NCBI RefSeq assembly: GCF_036426115.1
Contig: NC_088599.1
Span: 4,154,001-4,218,000, forward strand
DNA: 64,000 nucleotides
Direction of reading: 5' to 3'
Source of the DNA: Kwoniella botswanensis
Lineage: Eukaryota; Basidiomycota; Tremellomycetes; Tremellales; Cryptococcaceae
The position numbers were made by a program, and so were the translations under genes. The notes beneath the pieces are model-generated. The model did not search any database. It was not told the DNA's origin and was given only the letters and a program-made list of their open reading frames with translations. Below are positions 25,765-38,693 of the stretch, in pieces (within the stretch, counting starts at the first letter, position 1; every line of letters starts with the position of its first letter).

Positions 25765-27985
25765 ATGTCAGCTCACCCAACTGAACAGCCTGTTGTTCCC
25801 GCACTCGGGGCTAGACCGTCGACTTCTTCACTCGATGCCTCTGACGGTCGTGCGAACGAGGACAAGAATTCTCACCACGACGAAAAAGATGGCTCTCAGG
25901 CTGAAGATGGATTCACCAAGAAGGAAACTCATAGCATTGGTAGCAAGTCTAAAGGTGTCATAGGGATGGAAGCCTTGCAAAGCAAGATGAACACCCGATG
26001 GCGAATCGTCCTGTATACCTTCTTCATGTTTGCATCTTACAGTTTGAGCTTGGGTGAGTCCTGAGCTTGGTTGACCTTTCGGCGACTCGGCTAACAACGG
26101 GATCTTACTATAGATCAAAGCACCGCTACCGTCTACCTCAACTATGCAGTCTCGAAAGGTTTCAAATTGCACTCTCTACAAGCCTCTGTCTCCGTCGTCA
26201 CGTCGATTTTTTCCGCCATGGCGCCCACTCCCATCGCCAAGTTTGCCGATTACTTTGGTCGTGTATATGCAGAAGTAGCCTGCCTGATCTTCTACACCGT
26301 CGGACAAGCTGTCATGGCTTCCGCAAAAGGCATTGTGCAGTTTTCAGCTGGTAGTGCCATCCACACTTTGGGTATCGCCGGCTTGTTTATGCTGCACAAT
26401 ATTGTCATTTCCGATATCTCATCACTGAGAAACAGATGTAAGTCTCTATATGGGTCGAAACTGAGGATGATGCTGATCAGGCCTTCGTAGATTGGTGGCA
26501 CGTCGCTCCCTCGGTACCTCAAGTTTTCAATTCCATTCTGGGTGCTGATGTTGCGAAGTCCATGCTGGGTTATGGGAACGAGTATACCTCGTGGCGATGG
26601 GGTATCGGTGAGCCTGCTTAGCATCATGTGCCTGTGTATCTCAATCTGACGCCCTTCCATAGCCATGTTTTGTATCCTCATCCCACCGATCATTGCCCCT
26701 ATCATCATCACGTTGTGGCGAGGCACTCGACCAGAAAGAGCGGTTCGGGAACAGCTCAAAGAGATCAAAAAGGAGAGAGCCGCTCGAATGCCTTTAAGTG
26801 AGCGTTTCTGGGTCGACGCCAAAGAATTCTTCTGGAAACTCGATGTCATCGGTCTTGTCCTCTTCGTGGCCGGTATCGGATTGTTCCTCGTCACCTTGAC
26901 CTTAGCAAACTCTCGATACCGAAAGTGGAGTGACGCACATACTATCGCCCAGCTCGTTGTCGGTGTCGTCATCACCATCGGTTTCGTCATTTGGGAACGA
27001 TGGTTCGCCCCAATCCCTTTGGTTCCATTCGCTTTGATGAAACGGAAGACTGTGGTCGGCTGCTGTCTTCTCGCATTGTTGTATCCTCTCGCTGGTCGAT
27101 GTGTTGCCGTCTACCTCTATACATACCTGCAAGTTGCCGCTAATCAGTCTCAGCTCTCTGCCACTCGAATTACCAACTTCCCATCCATTGGTGGTTGGGT
27201 TACAGCTGTTTTGGGCGCTTTGATCGCAAGGAGATTCAGAGTTCTCAAGCCCATCATCATCTTTGGTATGGCTTTAGAGACTCTGGCAACCGGGCTAATG
27301 CTCAAATACAGGACTAGTCACAGCTCGCAAGGCGAACTAGCTATAGTCCAAGTCTTACGAGGTGAGTAGAGGGATCGAACACCGGCATACCAGATCAGGG
27401 AGACTGATATATGTCTGATTGTGCAGGTGCTGCCACCGGCTTCATTTCCTACCCCATCCAAGCTCTTCTCCAAGCCGCTGCGCCTCATGAACACCTTGCT
27501 ATTGTTACTGCAGGATGGCTTGCAATCTACTACGTTGCCATGGCAGTTGGCGCGGCTATCGCTGGTGCTATGTGGACCAACATTGTCCCTAACAAGCTTA
27601 CCGAATACCTTCAAGGAAATGCTACACTCGCTGCGGCTGCTTATAGTGATCCCCTGACATACGCGACCAAATGGCCAGTCGGTACTTGGCAACGAGACGG
27701 AGTGGGGCGTGCACAAGATGATGCACAAGTGAGTAGATTTTCTTTCAGCTGAAGCCAAGTCGTAGCAGCCGCTAACATGTGGTCATACAGCGAGCCATGG
27801 TCATCGTTGGAACTGTCATTTCGTTCGTCGGTCTTCTCGCCTCCATCTTTCTACTCGAAAACCTCCGTCTTACGGATGCTGTATCGCTCGAGGAATCTGA
27901 GCAATATGTTACAGAGGCTGAAAAGAAGCAGAAGAAGGCTCTGACACTCGCCGTTGTCAAAGATGGGCCCGTCCCAGCTCAATAG
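25765..27985 (+). CDS. Siderophore-iron transporter, MFS (ARN/SIT family)
   Basis: Several exons begin MSAHPTEQPVVPALG and give a charged N-tail, then TRWRIVLYTFFMFASYSLSL joined to DQSTATVYLNYAVSKGF, the typical first helix of siderochrome transporters. Other family blocks: PIAKFADYFGRVYAEV, YWWHVAPSVPQVFNSILGA, YTSWRWGIAMFCILIPPI, LIARRFRVLKPIIIFGMALE, GAATGFISYPIQALLQAAAP, and a last segment RAMVIVGTVISFVGLLASIF. The protein should import ferri-siderophores by proton symport across the plasma membrane. The substrate cannot be set. The iron-GATA cluster in the promoter fits induction under iron starvation. No breaks seen. Confidence 0.88.
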
Positions 27986-28155
27986 AGTAATATTTGAAAG
28001 TCACGTGCATTTCCAGATACACATCTTTAAACTACAGGATCCTCTTGATTTTTTTTAGCATGCAGAGATAGATGATAGACATGCTTAATGCAGCGCGCTT
28101 GTCGTGAACCTAATGGTTTAAGGAGTGAAGGTCCAGTGAATGACAGCAGTGAGAT

Positions 28156-28749
28156 TGTCATGTCGGCTGCCTCCACGACAAGGTATATTGATATATCAAG
28201 TTACGTAACGGATAACGACTTCGGTCATTGACAACGATATCGGTCGATATCGTTGGAAGAACATGGAGATAGTAGGATATAGGAGAAGGATAGGATTTAT
28301 TGTAGATATCATTCAACTTCGTTCATTCAACTTCTACAATGGACATTGGACTTTTAGGATAATTAGATATATATATCCTCTCTAATTTCGTATTCATGCT
28401 GTTTCCCCTCATGAATTCTCAATTGTTGTCTTGTCTTACTATTATTTGATATCACGAGTCACTTTGCACTTCAGTACCTCCTCAAGGCTACAACGTCTAT
28501 TGTCCCCTTGGAAGTCATACCTCTCTAGCTGAGTACTTCGTTTCTTTAGCTAGGATATCGTACAAGTCTTAACGATATCCGGGTTAGTCCAACGATCTCG
28601 TTGGTCATTCAACGACCTCGTTGGTCTATTATTATACTTCGGTTAGATTATTATATCTTCCGTCGTCTCTTATCATCTGCTCGCCTATTTAGGCCGTCTC
28701 CTATATGATTAAGGCCGTCTACTGAGGTCTTAGTTAGATCATCGTGACA
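28156..28749. mobile_element. Solo LTR of an LTR retrotransposon (fossil)
   Basis: A 594-bp element starting TGTCA and ending TGACA, flanked by a perfect 5-bp direct repeat GAGAT (28151-28155 and 28750-28754). These are the marks of an LTR-retrotransposon terminal repeat left by LTR-LTR recombination; no internal region or second LTR is present. Gypsy or copia family cannot be decided. Inside are three palindromes sharing CAACGA/TCGTTG ends (28232-28255, 28589-28604, 28610-28623). The intact target duplication suggests it is not very old. It lies between the siderophore transporter and the MFS pseudogene. Confidence 0.85.
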
Positions 28750-28754
28750 GAGAT

Positions 28755-29660
28755 GGACATTTGGCTTCATAGGATAGCGGAGAGATCCCTCCCGATCGAC
28801 ACAGCCCTCATCATGCACCTTCGCCAACGAGCCATACCATAACCGAGCTATATAGAATTTGCCGCTGCTACGCTTATCGATATCTCTCCAGTGTATGTAA
28901 AACGAAAATTGTGCCACTTCTTCATTATTGTCTTGTTCCAGTGGAGATGCCCTTCTTGATGTCCCATAAACAACCAAACTCAGTTGGTCATGGAGCTTAC
29001 ATCGATCGTAATCTGTGTTTGGGATTCACGGCCCGCAACAGGCACCCATGCCAAGAAGTCAATGGTCTCCAGCGGGAGTCGTAACTTGACTTGATGCCAA
29101 GAAAACCCGACGACGTGATAAGAGTCGCCACATTCCGCTGCATTGCAGCGGCTGGCGCTTTGCCAAAACTACGAGTTGATCACTGTTCATCATTTACCTT
29201 GTGACAACCAAGACTAGGGTGCATATCAACAACCGGGCACTCACCCTCCCCGCCGCACACAGCATATCAATCAACATGCAAAGCTGACAAAGTTTCGCCG
29301 GCCCGTAAAAATGTTGCAAGGTTTGTCTAAATTTGCCTTTTTGAGTTGCTGCCAAGCTCTACTGGCCTCACCACCACCATCAAAACGTTCTGTCTTTCTC
29401 CTGACAACGGTCATCAATCATACGCCTCATAGGACGGCCCGAGGGGTCTCCAAGACTTGATGCACGTCTCCAAAAGTCTCGATGCATTCCATTCCACGAT
29501 CCGTGATGGCATTCATTGCATCGTCGGCCCGCTCTACTTTGAGGCAGTCGAGTGTGGACCGTCTAACATATAAATAGCAAAGGGTGTGGCTTCCCAAGAA
29601 TACCATGAGTGAATGGCAACTTCGCTCTCTAGAGTCACTTAACAAGTACCGATCGTCAAG
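28755..29660. other. Intergenic region between solo LTR and MFS pseudogene
   Basis: About 900 bp with no gene recognised. Presumably the former promoter of the sugar-transporter pseudogene plus unknown sequence. Confidence 0.5.
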
Positions 29661-31679
29661 ATGCCACAACAGACTTCTATATGGCAACATTCTCGAGCTT
29701 ACGTTCTCGCTCTAGCGGCCTTCATGGGCATTTTCATGTTCGGATATGACACTGTTAGTTTAGTATCCTTGTGCCAACCGACTGTAGCTCACTCCTTCTC
29801 AGGGTCTTGGGGGTGGTTTGATTGTCCTTCCAAGTTTCCTCAGAGATTTCGATATGTTAGATCTCGACGCTGAAGCTTTGGCAAACCGAAAGGGAAATGT
29901 CGTGTCAATTCTTCAAGGAGGATGGTAAGTATAACCATTATTCAACAGCTGTAGACTCAAAGGTTGATATGTTTGGGATTAGTCTCGCTGGAGCTTTGTT
30001 AGCTGCACCTCTTACCGATCGTATCGGTCGTCAAAAATGTCTCATCGTCAACTGTTTCGCATTTCTGCTTGGTGCAAGTTTGATGACCGCCTCTCCTGGT
30101 AATCTTGAAAATGTGTACGTTCGCGTTCGTGTCGAAATAGACCGCTGGTGGCAGGCTGACCGGCTTTACAATTTACGGTGGTCGACTTACTGTTGGGCTC
30201 GGTGTGGGAGCCATGTCAATGGTTTGTCCCACTTACGTCTCCGAGCTTAGTCCCAAACACATTCGAGGAAGAATCACTGGGTGAGTGTACAACAACAGTC
30301 ATTGAGATGTGACTGACGTCTACAACAGGCTGTTCCAGGTCATCGTAGCTTCATACTGGATCACCTACGGCGTACAATTCATGAAGCCTACTTCAGCACA
30401 ATGGCGAATACCGGTTGGTTTCCAGCTTGTTCCCGTCGGTTTGATGCTTTGCGTCTTGCCCTTTAAGATAGAATCCCCTCGTTGGCTTGCGACCCATCAC
30501 AAGGATGAGCTCGCCCTGAAAGACCTCTATCGATGACGAGGAAACCAGAGCCGAATTCGAGGAGATCGTCGCTTCTGTCGCTGAAGAAGAGGCAGTCACA
30601 GGTGGTCGTACATGGAAAGAAGCGTTCATACCTGGAAATCGAATTCGATTCTTCATTGCTTTCGCCATCTTCACCTTCCAGCAATGGTCAGATTAGTGTC
30701 AGATTCTTCACTATTTCATGCGAAGTTGTCCAGAGGTGGAATTAATTTCCATTTCTATGTCATAGGCCAGAACAGTATAAATTATAAACTATTATGCGCC
30801 TGACATATTCAAATCGATAGGAATCAAGGGAGCTAGCACTAGTTTACTTGCTTCGGGTATTTATGGTATTGTCAAGGTGTGTGCCAAGGCTGAATAGTCG
30901 AGGTTCGAAGAGTGACATAGTTGTAGATTGATGCCACAGCTATCTTTATTTTTTTCGGTATCAAACGATTTGGTAGAAGACGGTCCCTGACAATCGGTCT
31001 TGGATTAATGAGCTTGTTTCTCTGGATCATTGGTGCCATCTTCAATACCCACCGTGGGTCTACGCTTTTGAAAAGAGAAAAAAAGGGATCACAACGAAGC
31101 ACTGATATTATTTGCAGCTCCCGATGCAAACGCCGCTAAACCCTCTGGCGCATCCATCGGTATGGCCGCATGTATCTATCTATTCGTCATTCCGTACTGT
31201 TTCGCAGTTGGGCCTGTGCCATGTAAGTTGAATGAGGGTTGGATACATAGGTTAAGGTGACCGCTCAGGGGTGAACTGTGCGGAGATCTTCAACAACCGA
31301 ACTCGATCATAAAGTCTGATGACAGCGAGTGCCACTCAATGGCTATGGAATTTGATCGTCTCGAGGTTCACTCCCAACATTGTACTGTCGTTGAAGCATG
31401 CAGGTGTAGTAAATTGACCTTTGCTCTTGCACATTCATCACTGACTCGATCTGTCAGTTCTTTTTCTTCGCGTCTATCAACATCTTCGCGACCATTGCCG
31501 CTTTCTTCCTTCCTGAGACAAAAGGTCTAGCCCTCGAAGATATGGACGTTCTCTTCGGTCTGATTGACGCTGATCAAAGACGAGCCGATCTCGCTAGAGC
31601 AGAGGCGGGAAGAAGTATTGAAAAGGATGATGATCTGCTCGATGAGAAGCCGGGAGACACCAAGATCGAGCGGGTCTAG
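29661..31679 (+). pseudogene. MFS sugar transporter pseudogene (HXT/sugar porter family)
   Basis: Family features remain readable across several exons: [112 protein letters not shown], and the PETKGLALEDMDVLFG sugar-porter signature near the end. It cannot be read as one protein. The frame shifts between ALKDL and SIDDEETRAEF (about 30,520-30,540). It shifts again at SINY/YYAPDIF (about 30,785). An in-frame stop (31310-31312) sits where the family has RTRSY. Two introns have lost consensus: the acceptor near 30,166 and the donor at 30,692. At least three breaks plus splice damage indicate a decayed host gene. Confidence 0.82.
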
Positions 31680-32340
31680 CCGGCAGAAGCTGATGTACTG
31701 TGGGAAAGGGGTCCGAGGTGTGGTGTAAGGGAAGATGAGCATTGGGAGATGTTGAATTGATGAGGATCTTGGATCTTTCCTCAATGGACATCGACTTCCA
31801 CCTCGATGAATGGCATGGGTGAACATTTTTCTCCGGGATTTGTCCGGGATTTGTATCGTGTAAGGGGACTTGCGAGTGCTGATTTAATTCGGGTTTGTTA
31901 TGCGTTTGTAATGCGTTTGTAATGCGGTTGTGATCGGTCTGTAGTTGGCACGTCAATCGATTTGTAATGATCTATTAGACCATTACAAAATCAATCTATG
32001 TACACTGCATATGTCAACAAGGTTGTGTATATACAAGGATGCATTCTATCACCAGCCATATACCCAATGCATTCCACAATTCACATCCTCTTCTAACCAT
32101 CTCATTACGTTGAGAGTACCTTTGTCGGCCCTACTGCGAGTAAGCTATCTCTTATTACCAGAATAGGAACTTTGATCATGAATGGGATCTGCTCAACAAC
32201 TTACGCCTGTTGTCGGACCGGCGGAGGATTGAAAAGCACCGACGGTGATTTATAGCAAGGTATAAATAACCATTCATCCATCCATCCATGATGCATCCCC
32301 AATCTCAAATTCACCCCCACGTTCATCCTACACCCCTACC
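31680..32340. other. Intergenic region, promoter side of xylulokinase
   Basis: 661 bp. A short tandem of TGCGTTTGTAA-like units occurs at about 31898-31930, and TCCA repeats at 32274-32289. No gene seen. Confidence 0.5.
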
Positions 32341-34470
32341 ATGTCAGCGCCCTACTTCCTGGGACTGGACGCATCCACACAGTCACTCAAAGCCTCCTTG
32401 CTTTCGGTCAACCTGGACGTAAAGTCAGAATGTAGTATACATTTCGACACCGACCTGCCTCATTATGGTACCAAGGGAGGAGTATTGTTCGGGGAGAAGG
32501 GGGAGGTACATTCACCCGTCCTGATGCTGGTAGAAGCTATGGATATGCTGTTCGACAAGATAAAGAACGCTGGATGGGAAGTGGACAACATCAGAGGTGT
32601 GGCTGCAGCTGGCCAGGTGAGTTATAGCTAACTTGCTTCATACCTATGAAGGCTGAATTGATAGGGATTAGCAACACGCTTCCATCTATTGGTCCGAATC
32701 GTCCTCTCAACTCCTCTCATCGCCTGACCCCTCCTCACCGCTCCTTTCCCAGCTCAGCACAGCCTTCTCCCGACCAATCATTCCCAACTGGCAAGATTCA
32801 TCTACTACACGTGAATGTCGAGCACTAGAAGAAGGTGTAGGAGGTCAAGAAGCTCTTGCACAGATCACAGGATCAAAGGCCCACGAGAGGTTCACAGGCG
32901 CTCAGATTATGCGATTCAGACGTATTGATCCAGCTGCGTACGATGAAACGGATCGGATTAGTCTGGTCAGTAGTGCTGTCACCACACTGCTATGCTTGGA
33001 TGGGGAAGTCAAGGGGATAGACGAGAGTGATGCTTGTGGGATGAATCTCTGGTCTATGAACAAGGAAGAGCGAGGTTGGTCTGAAGAGCTACTCGAGGTC
33101 ATAGCTGGGACGGAAGGAGTTGAAGAACTTGCTAGAAAGTTGGGCAAGGTGGAAAGTGACGGAGGAAAGGTTGTGGGGCATATCGGCAGGTGGTATGTCG
33201 AGAGATATGGCTTTAGTCCGGAATGTCTGGTGTTTCCCGGTACAGGAGATAATCCAGCTACCTTTCTGAGTTTAACTTGTGAGTGAACACGATACGCTTT
33301 ATACCGCCGTAGCGATTCATTGCTAACCATGCGATGCGATTTAGTGAGAGAAAGTGAAGGTTTGATCTCACTAGGCACATCCGATGTCGTCCTGGTCTCC
33401 ACTAGCAATTATCATCCTCATCCGGAACATCACGCTTTCTTCCATCCTGCTCAGATAGCTCCACCGAGTGTACAAGACAATGAGAAAAGGGAAGGTGCAG
33501 AATCATTAAGGTATTTCAACATGCTGGTGTATAAGAGTGAGTAGCCATCTTCACATTCGAGATTTCACGCGAGCTCACCTCTTTTCGACAATGCAGACGG
33601 CTCTTTGACTCGTCAACATGTACGAGATCTGTACTTCGACAAATCATGGGAGGCGTTCAATGCAGCTGTTGAAGCGTTGCGTCCTAAATCAGTTGAAGAT
33701 TTGCCTGCAAAAGCTGCTTTCTGGTGGTTGCTTCCGGATATAGTGGTGCGGATCTCATTCTGCTCAACTGACATGCAAGATGCTCTTCAATGCTGACTGT
33801 CTGACCGTATTAGCCTCATGGCGCTCACGGTATATACAAGTACATCACCGACCCCTCAGTCGGCTCCTACTTCGAAGTTGAGACAGCAAAGCGAGTGAAA
33901 GAATTCGAGAATGTCCAACAAGAAGCTTTGGCGATACTAGAGTCTCAGTTACTCAACTATCGATCAAGGTCTTCATCGATACTGGAAGAATCTCCTGATC
34001 CATCTTTCCCTTCTACGGCCGGTATTGAAATCTCCCTACCTCGTTTAACCAGAGTCTATGCTACTGGAGGAGCGAGTGCAAACCGCACGATCCTATCACT
34101 TATGGCTGATGTGTTGTGTACCCAGATATGTAAGAATGTAGATTTCCTAGATGGAGAATGGAGGGACGTACAGTGGAACTCTTGCAGTGTCGGTGTAGCC
34201 TACAAGGCCAGATGGGGTTGGGAAAGAACGAGACAGGGTCGAGAGTGGATAAGCTTCGACCAAGTGATTCAGGAGTGCAGGGACGAACGAAGAAGGATCA
34301 GAGGTGGACAAGGTCAAGGTCAAGGTCAAGAGGTTGATTTAGCAGAGGAAGGTATAAGGGTAATCGCCACCCCGGGTGAAGGGGCTAGGGCGTATGAGAG
34401 AAGGGTGGAATGGTGGAGGGAACTGGAGGCGAAAGCCTTGGAAGATCAGCAAAAAGACGAGATGCAGTGA
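32341..34470 (+). CDS. XKS1: D-xylulokinase (FGGY carbohydrate kinase)
   Basis: Phosphorylates D-xylulose to xylulose-5-phosphate for the pentose phosphate pathway. Five exons (32341-32616, 32672-33278, 33345-33536, 33597-33745, 33814-34470) give 626 aa, typical of fungal xylulokinases. Motifs: YFLGLDASTQSLKASLLSV (phosphate-1 region), AAAGQQHASIYWS, TGSKAHERFTGAQIMRF, DACGMNLWSMNKEERGW, VFPGTGDNPATFLSL, LISLGTSDVVLVS (FGGY-type ATP site) and RVYATGGASANRTILSLMADV. A GQGQGQGQ run in the C-terminal part comes from a short GGTCAA tandem (about 34309-34330). No defect seen. It stands near the sugar-transporter pseudogene, but no functional link is shown. Confidence 0.93.
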
Positions 34471-34802
34471 AAGCAACAATGCAAGTTACCAGCCTGGGAT
34501 GTATTAAAGGGTGGATGAACGCCGTATATTTACATGAGTGAACATCCTCAACGTCAATGATCCAGTTTACAACGTGCGATGATATGGAGTGCTTGTATCT
34601 TGCATGCGTTGACAGATCTCTTCCCAGGAACGCTGATAAGAGAATGATCACGTATCAATTCGTGATCATTCCGCTAGTACGGAAATAACCGAGATGAGAA
34701 CAAGTCATCGAGGATGTCTTCTTATATATTGTCAGACATGGTACTCGCGATTGCAATCATACTTCTCAAGAGAAAATCCATGTACATTCTCGGCTCGTCA
34801 CT
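34471..34802. other. Intergenic region
   Basis: 332 bp between same-strand genes; promoter of the monooxygenase. No motif stands out. Confidence 0.45.
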
Positions 34803-36836
34803 ATGACCATCGCCCCATCCACAGCCCTCCCACCATTCTCCCGAGTGGCGATCATCGGTGCAGGAGGCGCTTCGGGTTTAGCCGCACTCTCTCAACTTCT
34901 CGATAAAGGTGCAAAACCGGATCAGATAGTAGGCTACGAAGCTAGAGATACAGCAGGCGGAGTATGGAACTATGATGCGGATGCTGGGGAATGTAAGGTC
35001 ACTTGGGCCGAAGACGGGAGTCTGGCGTTGCGAACTGAAAAAGAAATTTACGATGCTGGTAGGAATGGTCCAAATGGTACGCGGCGTGTCCATAAAAACG
35101 ATTGATCGTTCGTGGTCGCTAATCTTATAACAATGGGATATGGGGTTTAGCTATTTATGATGGACTCAGAACAAACCTGCCTCAGGAATGGTAAGTCAAC
35201 TCAAAAGACCTCATCCGAAACACCGAACAGAGCTAACAGCTGCATGTATACGATTAGCATGACATTCAGAGATGCCCCGCACCCGAAAGGCACCGAGACG
35301 TTTCCGACTTATCATCAGATCGCATCTTACCTCCAAGGTTATGCAAAAGATAAAGGGTGAGGCCGGATCAACCTTTCGTATAGACAATGAGCTGATCGTA
35401 CGTTGTAGACTCTTGTCTCTGATCCGGTTTAAGACTTTGGTGAGGCAAGTCCATCACACGCCTGATACGACAGACACATCGAAACGCTGGACCGTGGTCG
35501 TCGAATACGTAGATGGGAAGGGCGAATTTGTCAATGATCTAGAGTACTTTAGCCATATCAGTAAGTGGATTTCATGACCGTATCGTTGCACTGCTTTATC
35601 GTGGAATTGAGTTGATCAATATCTGTTATAGTCGTCACCAATGGCCATTTCAATGTCCCTTATGTACCTTCTATACCCGGATTGAGGTCATACAAAGGGC
35701 AGATCTTGCATAGGTCAGTCAAGGCCTTACGACTATCTTGAGAAAAAGAAGGCTGATATTGCATGTAGTCGATGGTGGAGGAACCCCAGATCCGTACGAG
35801 GTAAAAACATCATAATCGTCGGGTCTCACGCCTCAGGAACCGACATAGCTCGGGATATAGCTTTAGATGATGAGGCCACCGACGCTCAGACTCCGAAGCT
35901 TGCAAGGACGATCTATCAGTCAGTAAGAGAGAAAGATCAATCACGACCCAACGACGAAGGGGATGATCAATCGTTGTATCCGAATACAAAATGGAGGGAT
36001 CACGTGGAGACTGTACCCGAGATTGAGAGGGTTGAGGGTGATTTGGTGTACTTGAAAGGGGGTAAAGTATTGAGTGGAATAGATGTGATATTATTTGCAA
36101 CTGGGTATCTGTATTCGTAAGTGCACCTGAGCTATCAATGCGTTGACACGGTGTTCCAACTTATCAAAACTATCTTGCGGTATATTACTGCAGTTACCCT
36201 TTCTTCTCGCCTGACAAAGCTCCTTTCGATTCCCATCCGATCATCCGATCATCAACCCAGGAAGAAAGAAGTCTATCGGCTGGTCCGGCAAACAGACCTA
36301 TCAACTTAGACGAAACGGATACGTTCTATGTACCGGATAAGACACTGGCTTTTATAGGGTTGCGTGAGTCTCTTCTTTGCTCAGAGCCGGCTAGATATTT
36401 CAGCTAAAACTCCGTTATCTCTGAACCCATAGATCGTTTTGTGAGCATTTCTTTCTTCCAGTACATTCTCCAATGGCCTAGCCTACTGATATGATACTAT
36501 ACTTGATCAGGTCAACCCTCTACCTTTATTTGAACGGTCCGCTCGGCTGATTGCCCATTGTTTCATCAACGGTTCCATCCCGCCCCTACCACCGCTAAAA
36601 CGAGATTCGGATATACCCGGAGATTTGAATATTGGTCACCCACAAGAATTCGAGAATCAAGATGAATGGTTGAAAGCTATAGGCGATGTGAGTGCTTCTC
36701 TTTCATCACGGGGTCAATCGATGTAAGATCGATTGCTGAATGATTGGTGCAGGGAGACGAATGGAAGGTCCCACAGCGATTGAGAGATCTACGAGGGAAT
36801 GCTATCAAGATCAGGAAGGAGCATCTAGGGTACTGA
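34803..36836 (+). CDS. Flavin-containing monooxygenase (FMO family)
   Basis: About ten exons. The FAD-binding motif is RVAIIGAGGASGLAALSQL, followed by VGYEARDTAGGVWNYD. Next come AIYDGLRTNLPQE, TFRDAPHPKGTETFPTYHQI, VVTNGHFNVPYVPSIPGL and the FMO identifying region YKGQILHSRWWRNP. The NADP-binding motif is KNIIIVGSHASGTDIARDIA, where the usual first Gly-x-Gly reads GSH. DVILFATGYLYSYPFF is the conserved late ATG block. The enzyme oxygenates N or S atoms using NADPH and O2, like yeast Fmo1. Substrate unknown. Exon joins around 35,180-35,260 and 36,370-36,520 are the least certain, including a very small exon giving HRF. Confidence 0.85.
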
Positions 36837-37154
36837 TATAGATCTTTTCACGTGATACAACGGGTTTGCATACATTCCACCATCATTCATGGACTGAAAT
36901 ATGGATTGCAATCATCATTCCAGACCTCTGAGGTCCTCCGCAGCGGTCTTTTTTGACCTCTTTTGATTGGTTGGCTAACAATCGGAATGTCCTTTCATCT
37001 CGAGTAAAATCGTTGATGCGGTGCTCACAATGCATTCCGGCACGCTACCCTGATAGAAAGCATAGGCAGCTGGGTCAAGCTTCAGAACGTCACATTGGCT
37101 TTTGTTCTTCTCTCCAGACTTACATAAAATTGAACATCCTACGCCACTGAGACA
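36837..37154. other. Intergenic region
   Basis: 318 bp; presumed terminator of the monooxygenase and promoter of the next gene. A direct pair CCTCTGAGGTCC/GACCTC near 36924-36960 is the only structure noticed. Confidence 0.4.
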
Positions 37155-38386
37155 ATGTCCTTCCCTCATTTTTGCGGTGAGACGAAAGAGTCCTTATCTG
37201 TCTTGAGACCACCAGAAGTAATATCGGACTATACAAACAACTATAAAGATCGAACAATCAGAACCTTCTTACTGAAATGCCCAACAAAATCCAAACGATC
37301 AGAATGCGGCAAGATCGGTAAATTGAACATTACAATGCCCAAAAACCCTGATCACATGGGAGAACAACTGAATGGTACTGTCTTTCTGATCAGTATCAAA
37401 TGTGCGAGCTGTGAAGAATATATGGACTTGGCCAATGATCGTTTCGATCCTGGGAGTTGTAACAGTGTTGTATTGGATAAATCGGGATTGGGTAAGACCG
37501 ACATTAGTTCTTTTAACTTTGACAAAATCCGTGGTAAATCGTATGTCCCAACAGTTCATGCATCGTTCGAAATCTCTATCGTTGGGTTCAAAACTGACTG
37601 AAAAATCGCACTCAGTCTTTTGAGTTATCAATATCATCAGGCTGGCTATCCCTACGGAACTGTGGCAAGCTTCGTGTCATCTAAAGGGAGTTTCTTCCAC
37701 AATTTCCCGGAAGAACAATCGTGTATCCGCACCATGGTCAGTTACGATTGGTACGATGCTCTTAAAGATTCAAATGAGCGGGGTAAAGGTTTTCACGTGG
37801 ATAAACCGATAAAACTTAGCTTTTACTTCGTTAATAAGTTTGATCACTCGTATGGTCTCGTCAACCTGAAAGAAGCTTACGATAGAGACAGAGAGAATCA
37901 TTCTGATCGCTACATTGAAAGTAGTGACATTGCTGAGTTACAAAGTGGTGTTCAAGTTGAGGTACCCCACGGTCACAATCAGGATATCGAAACGATGAGC
38001 CAATCCATGTCTGATTCACATTTATATGCTGATACTGCTGAAACACCTGCCACCAGCCCATGGCGAAGATGTTTTGGAAGTTCCAACACAGCAGAGTCTT
38101 TCGATCCGAGACGTGCTCCATTGAGTTCAGCATGTGAGTCCATATATCTTAGTTTCTGTAAATCTTCCACTGACCTTTCGGAGTTACATCAGCTCTTCGA
38201 TATGCGCCACAAGTACCTCGACCTAGCACGCTAACGCTTCGATCTCCTGTGGACGTTTCGGGCCAACATGAGCTCCCTTACAACCCATCGAGTGAGATTC
38301 ATGAGGTTCCAGGTGATTATGAACGGGTGACAGACTCACAAGGAGGTGGTTATTTCGATCCCGATCAGAATCCATTCGAACAATGA
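37155..38386 (+). CDS. Hypothetical protein with CP...C and CxxC motifs
   Basis: Three exons: 37155 to about 37541 (GTATGT donor), 37616 to about 38131, and about 38197-38386. The intron with the GTATGT donor keeps the frame, giving KIRGKSLLSYQYHQAGYPYG; the longer open frame reading on to 37601 is intron. The N-terminal half has FLLKCPTKSKRSECGKIGKL and VFLISIKCASCEEYMDLAND, a possible metal-binding arrangement. The C-terminal half is polar, with PWRRCFGSSNTAESFD and a tail GYFDPDQNPFEQ. No signal peptide or membrane helix. No known family recognised. It may be a distant relative of the protein at 55865, which has the same order of CP, C and CxxC-like blocks followed by a DIS-F/FDIS segment. 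Confidence 0.62.
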
Positions 38387-38693
38387 GGAGCCACAATAAA
38401 TTGGGTTGTAAAGCCAGATTGTACGGCCTATGACGTGTATCACACTGAATACATAGTCCATACACTCGTTAACCTTCCGTGCTGCTCTGATTCTAGTGCA
38501 ATGAATGGGTATTATGCAGAAATTCATTGCCATGTCTGCATAACCGATGTTGCGTATTACGTGTGCCGCTCGGCAGAGCCACAGAGCTGATCCACAATCA
38601 AGGAGATGACCGAGATCGTCATCGAATGAAATTCATCACATTTTATCATCCCATCTCTTGACTTTCCCTCATCAATTATGACTACCCAACTCA
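38387..38693. other. Intergenic region
   Basis: 307 bp upstream of the TLF-ferredoxin gene. No distinct motif noted. Confidence 0.4.

Noticed and set aside
37542-37601. Longer first exon of the gene at 37155 ending in FKTD
   Set aside because: A strong GTATGT donor and in-phase joining to LLSYQYHQ show this stretch is intron.
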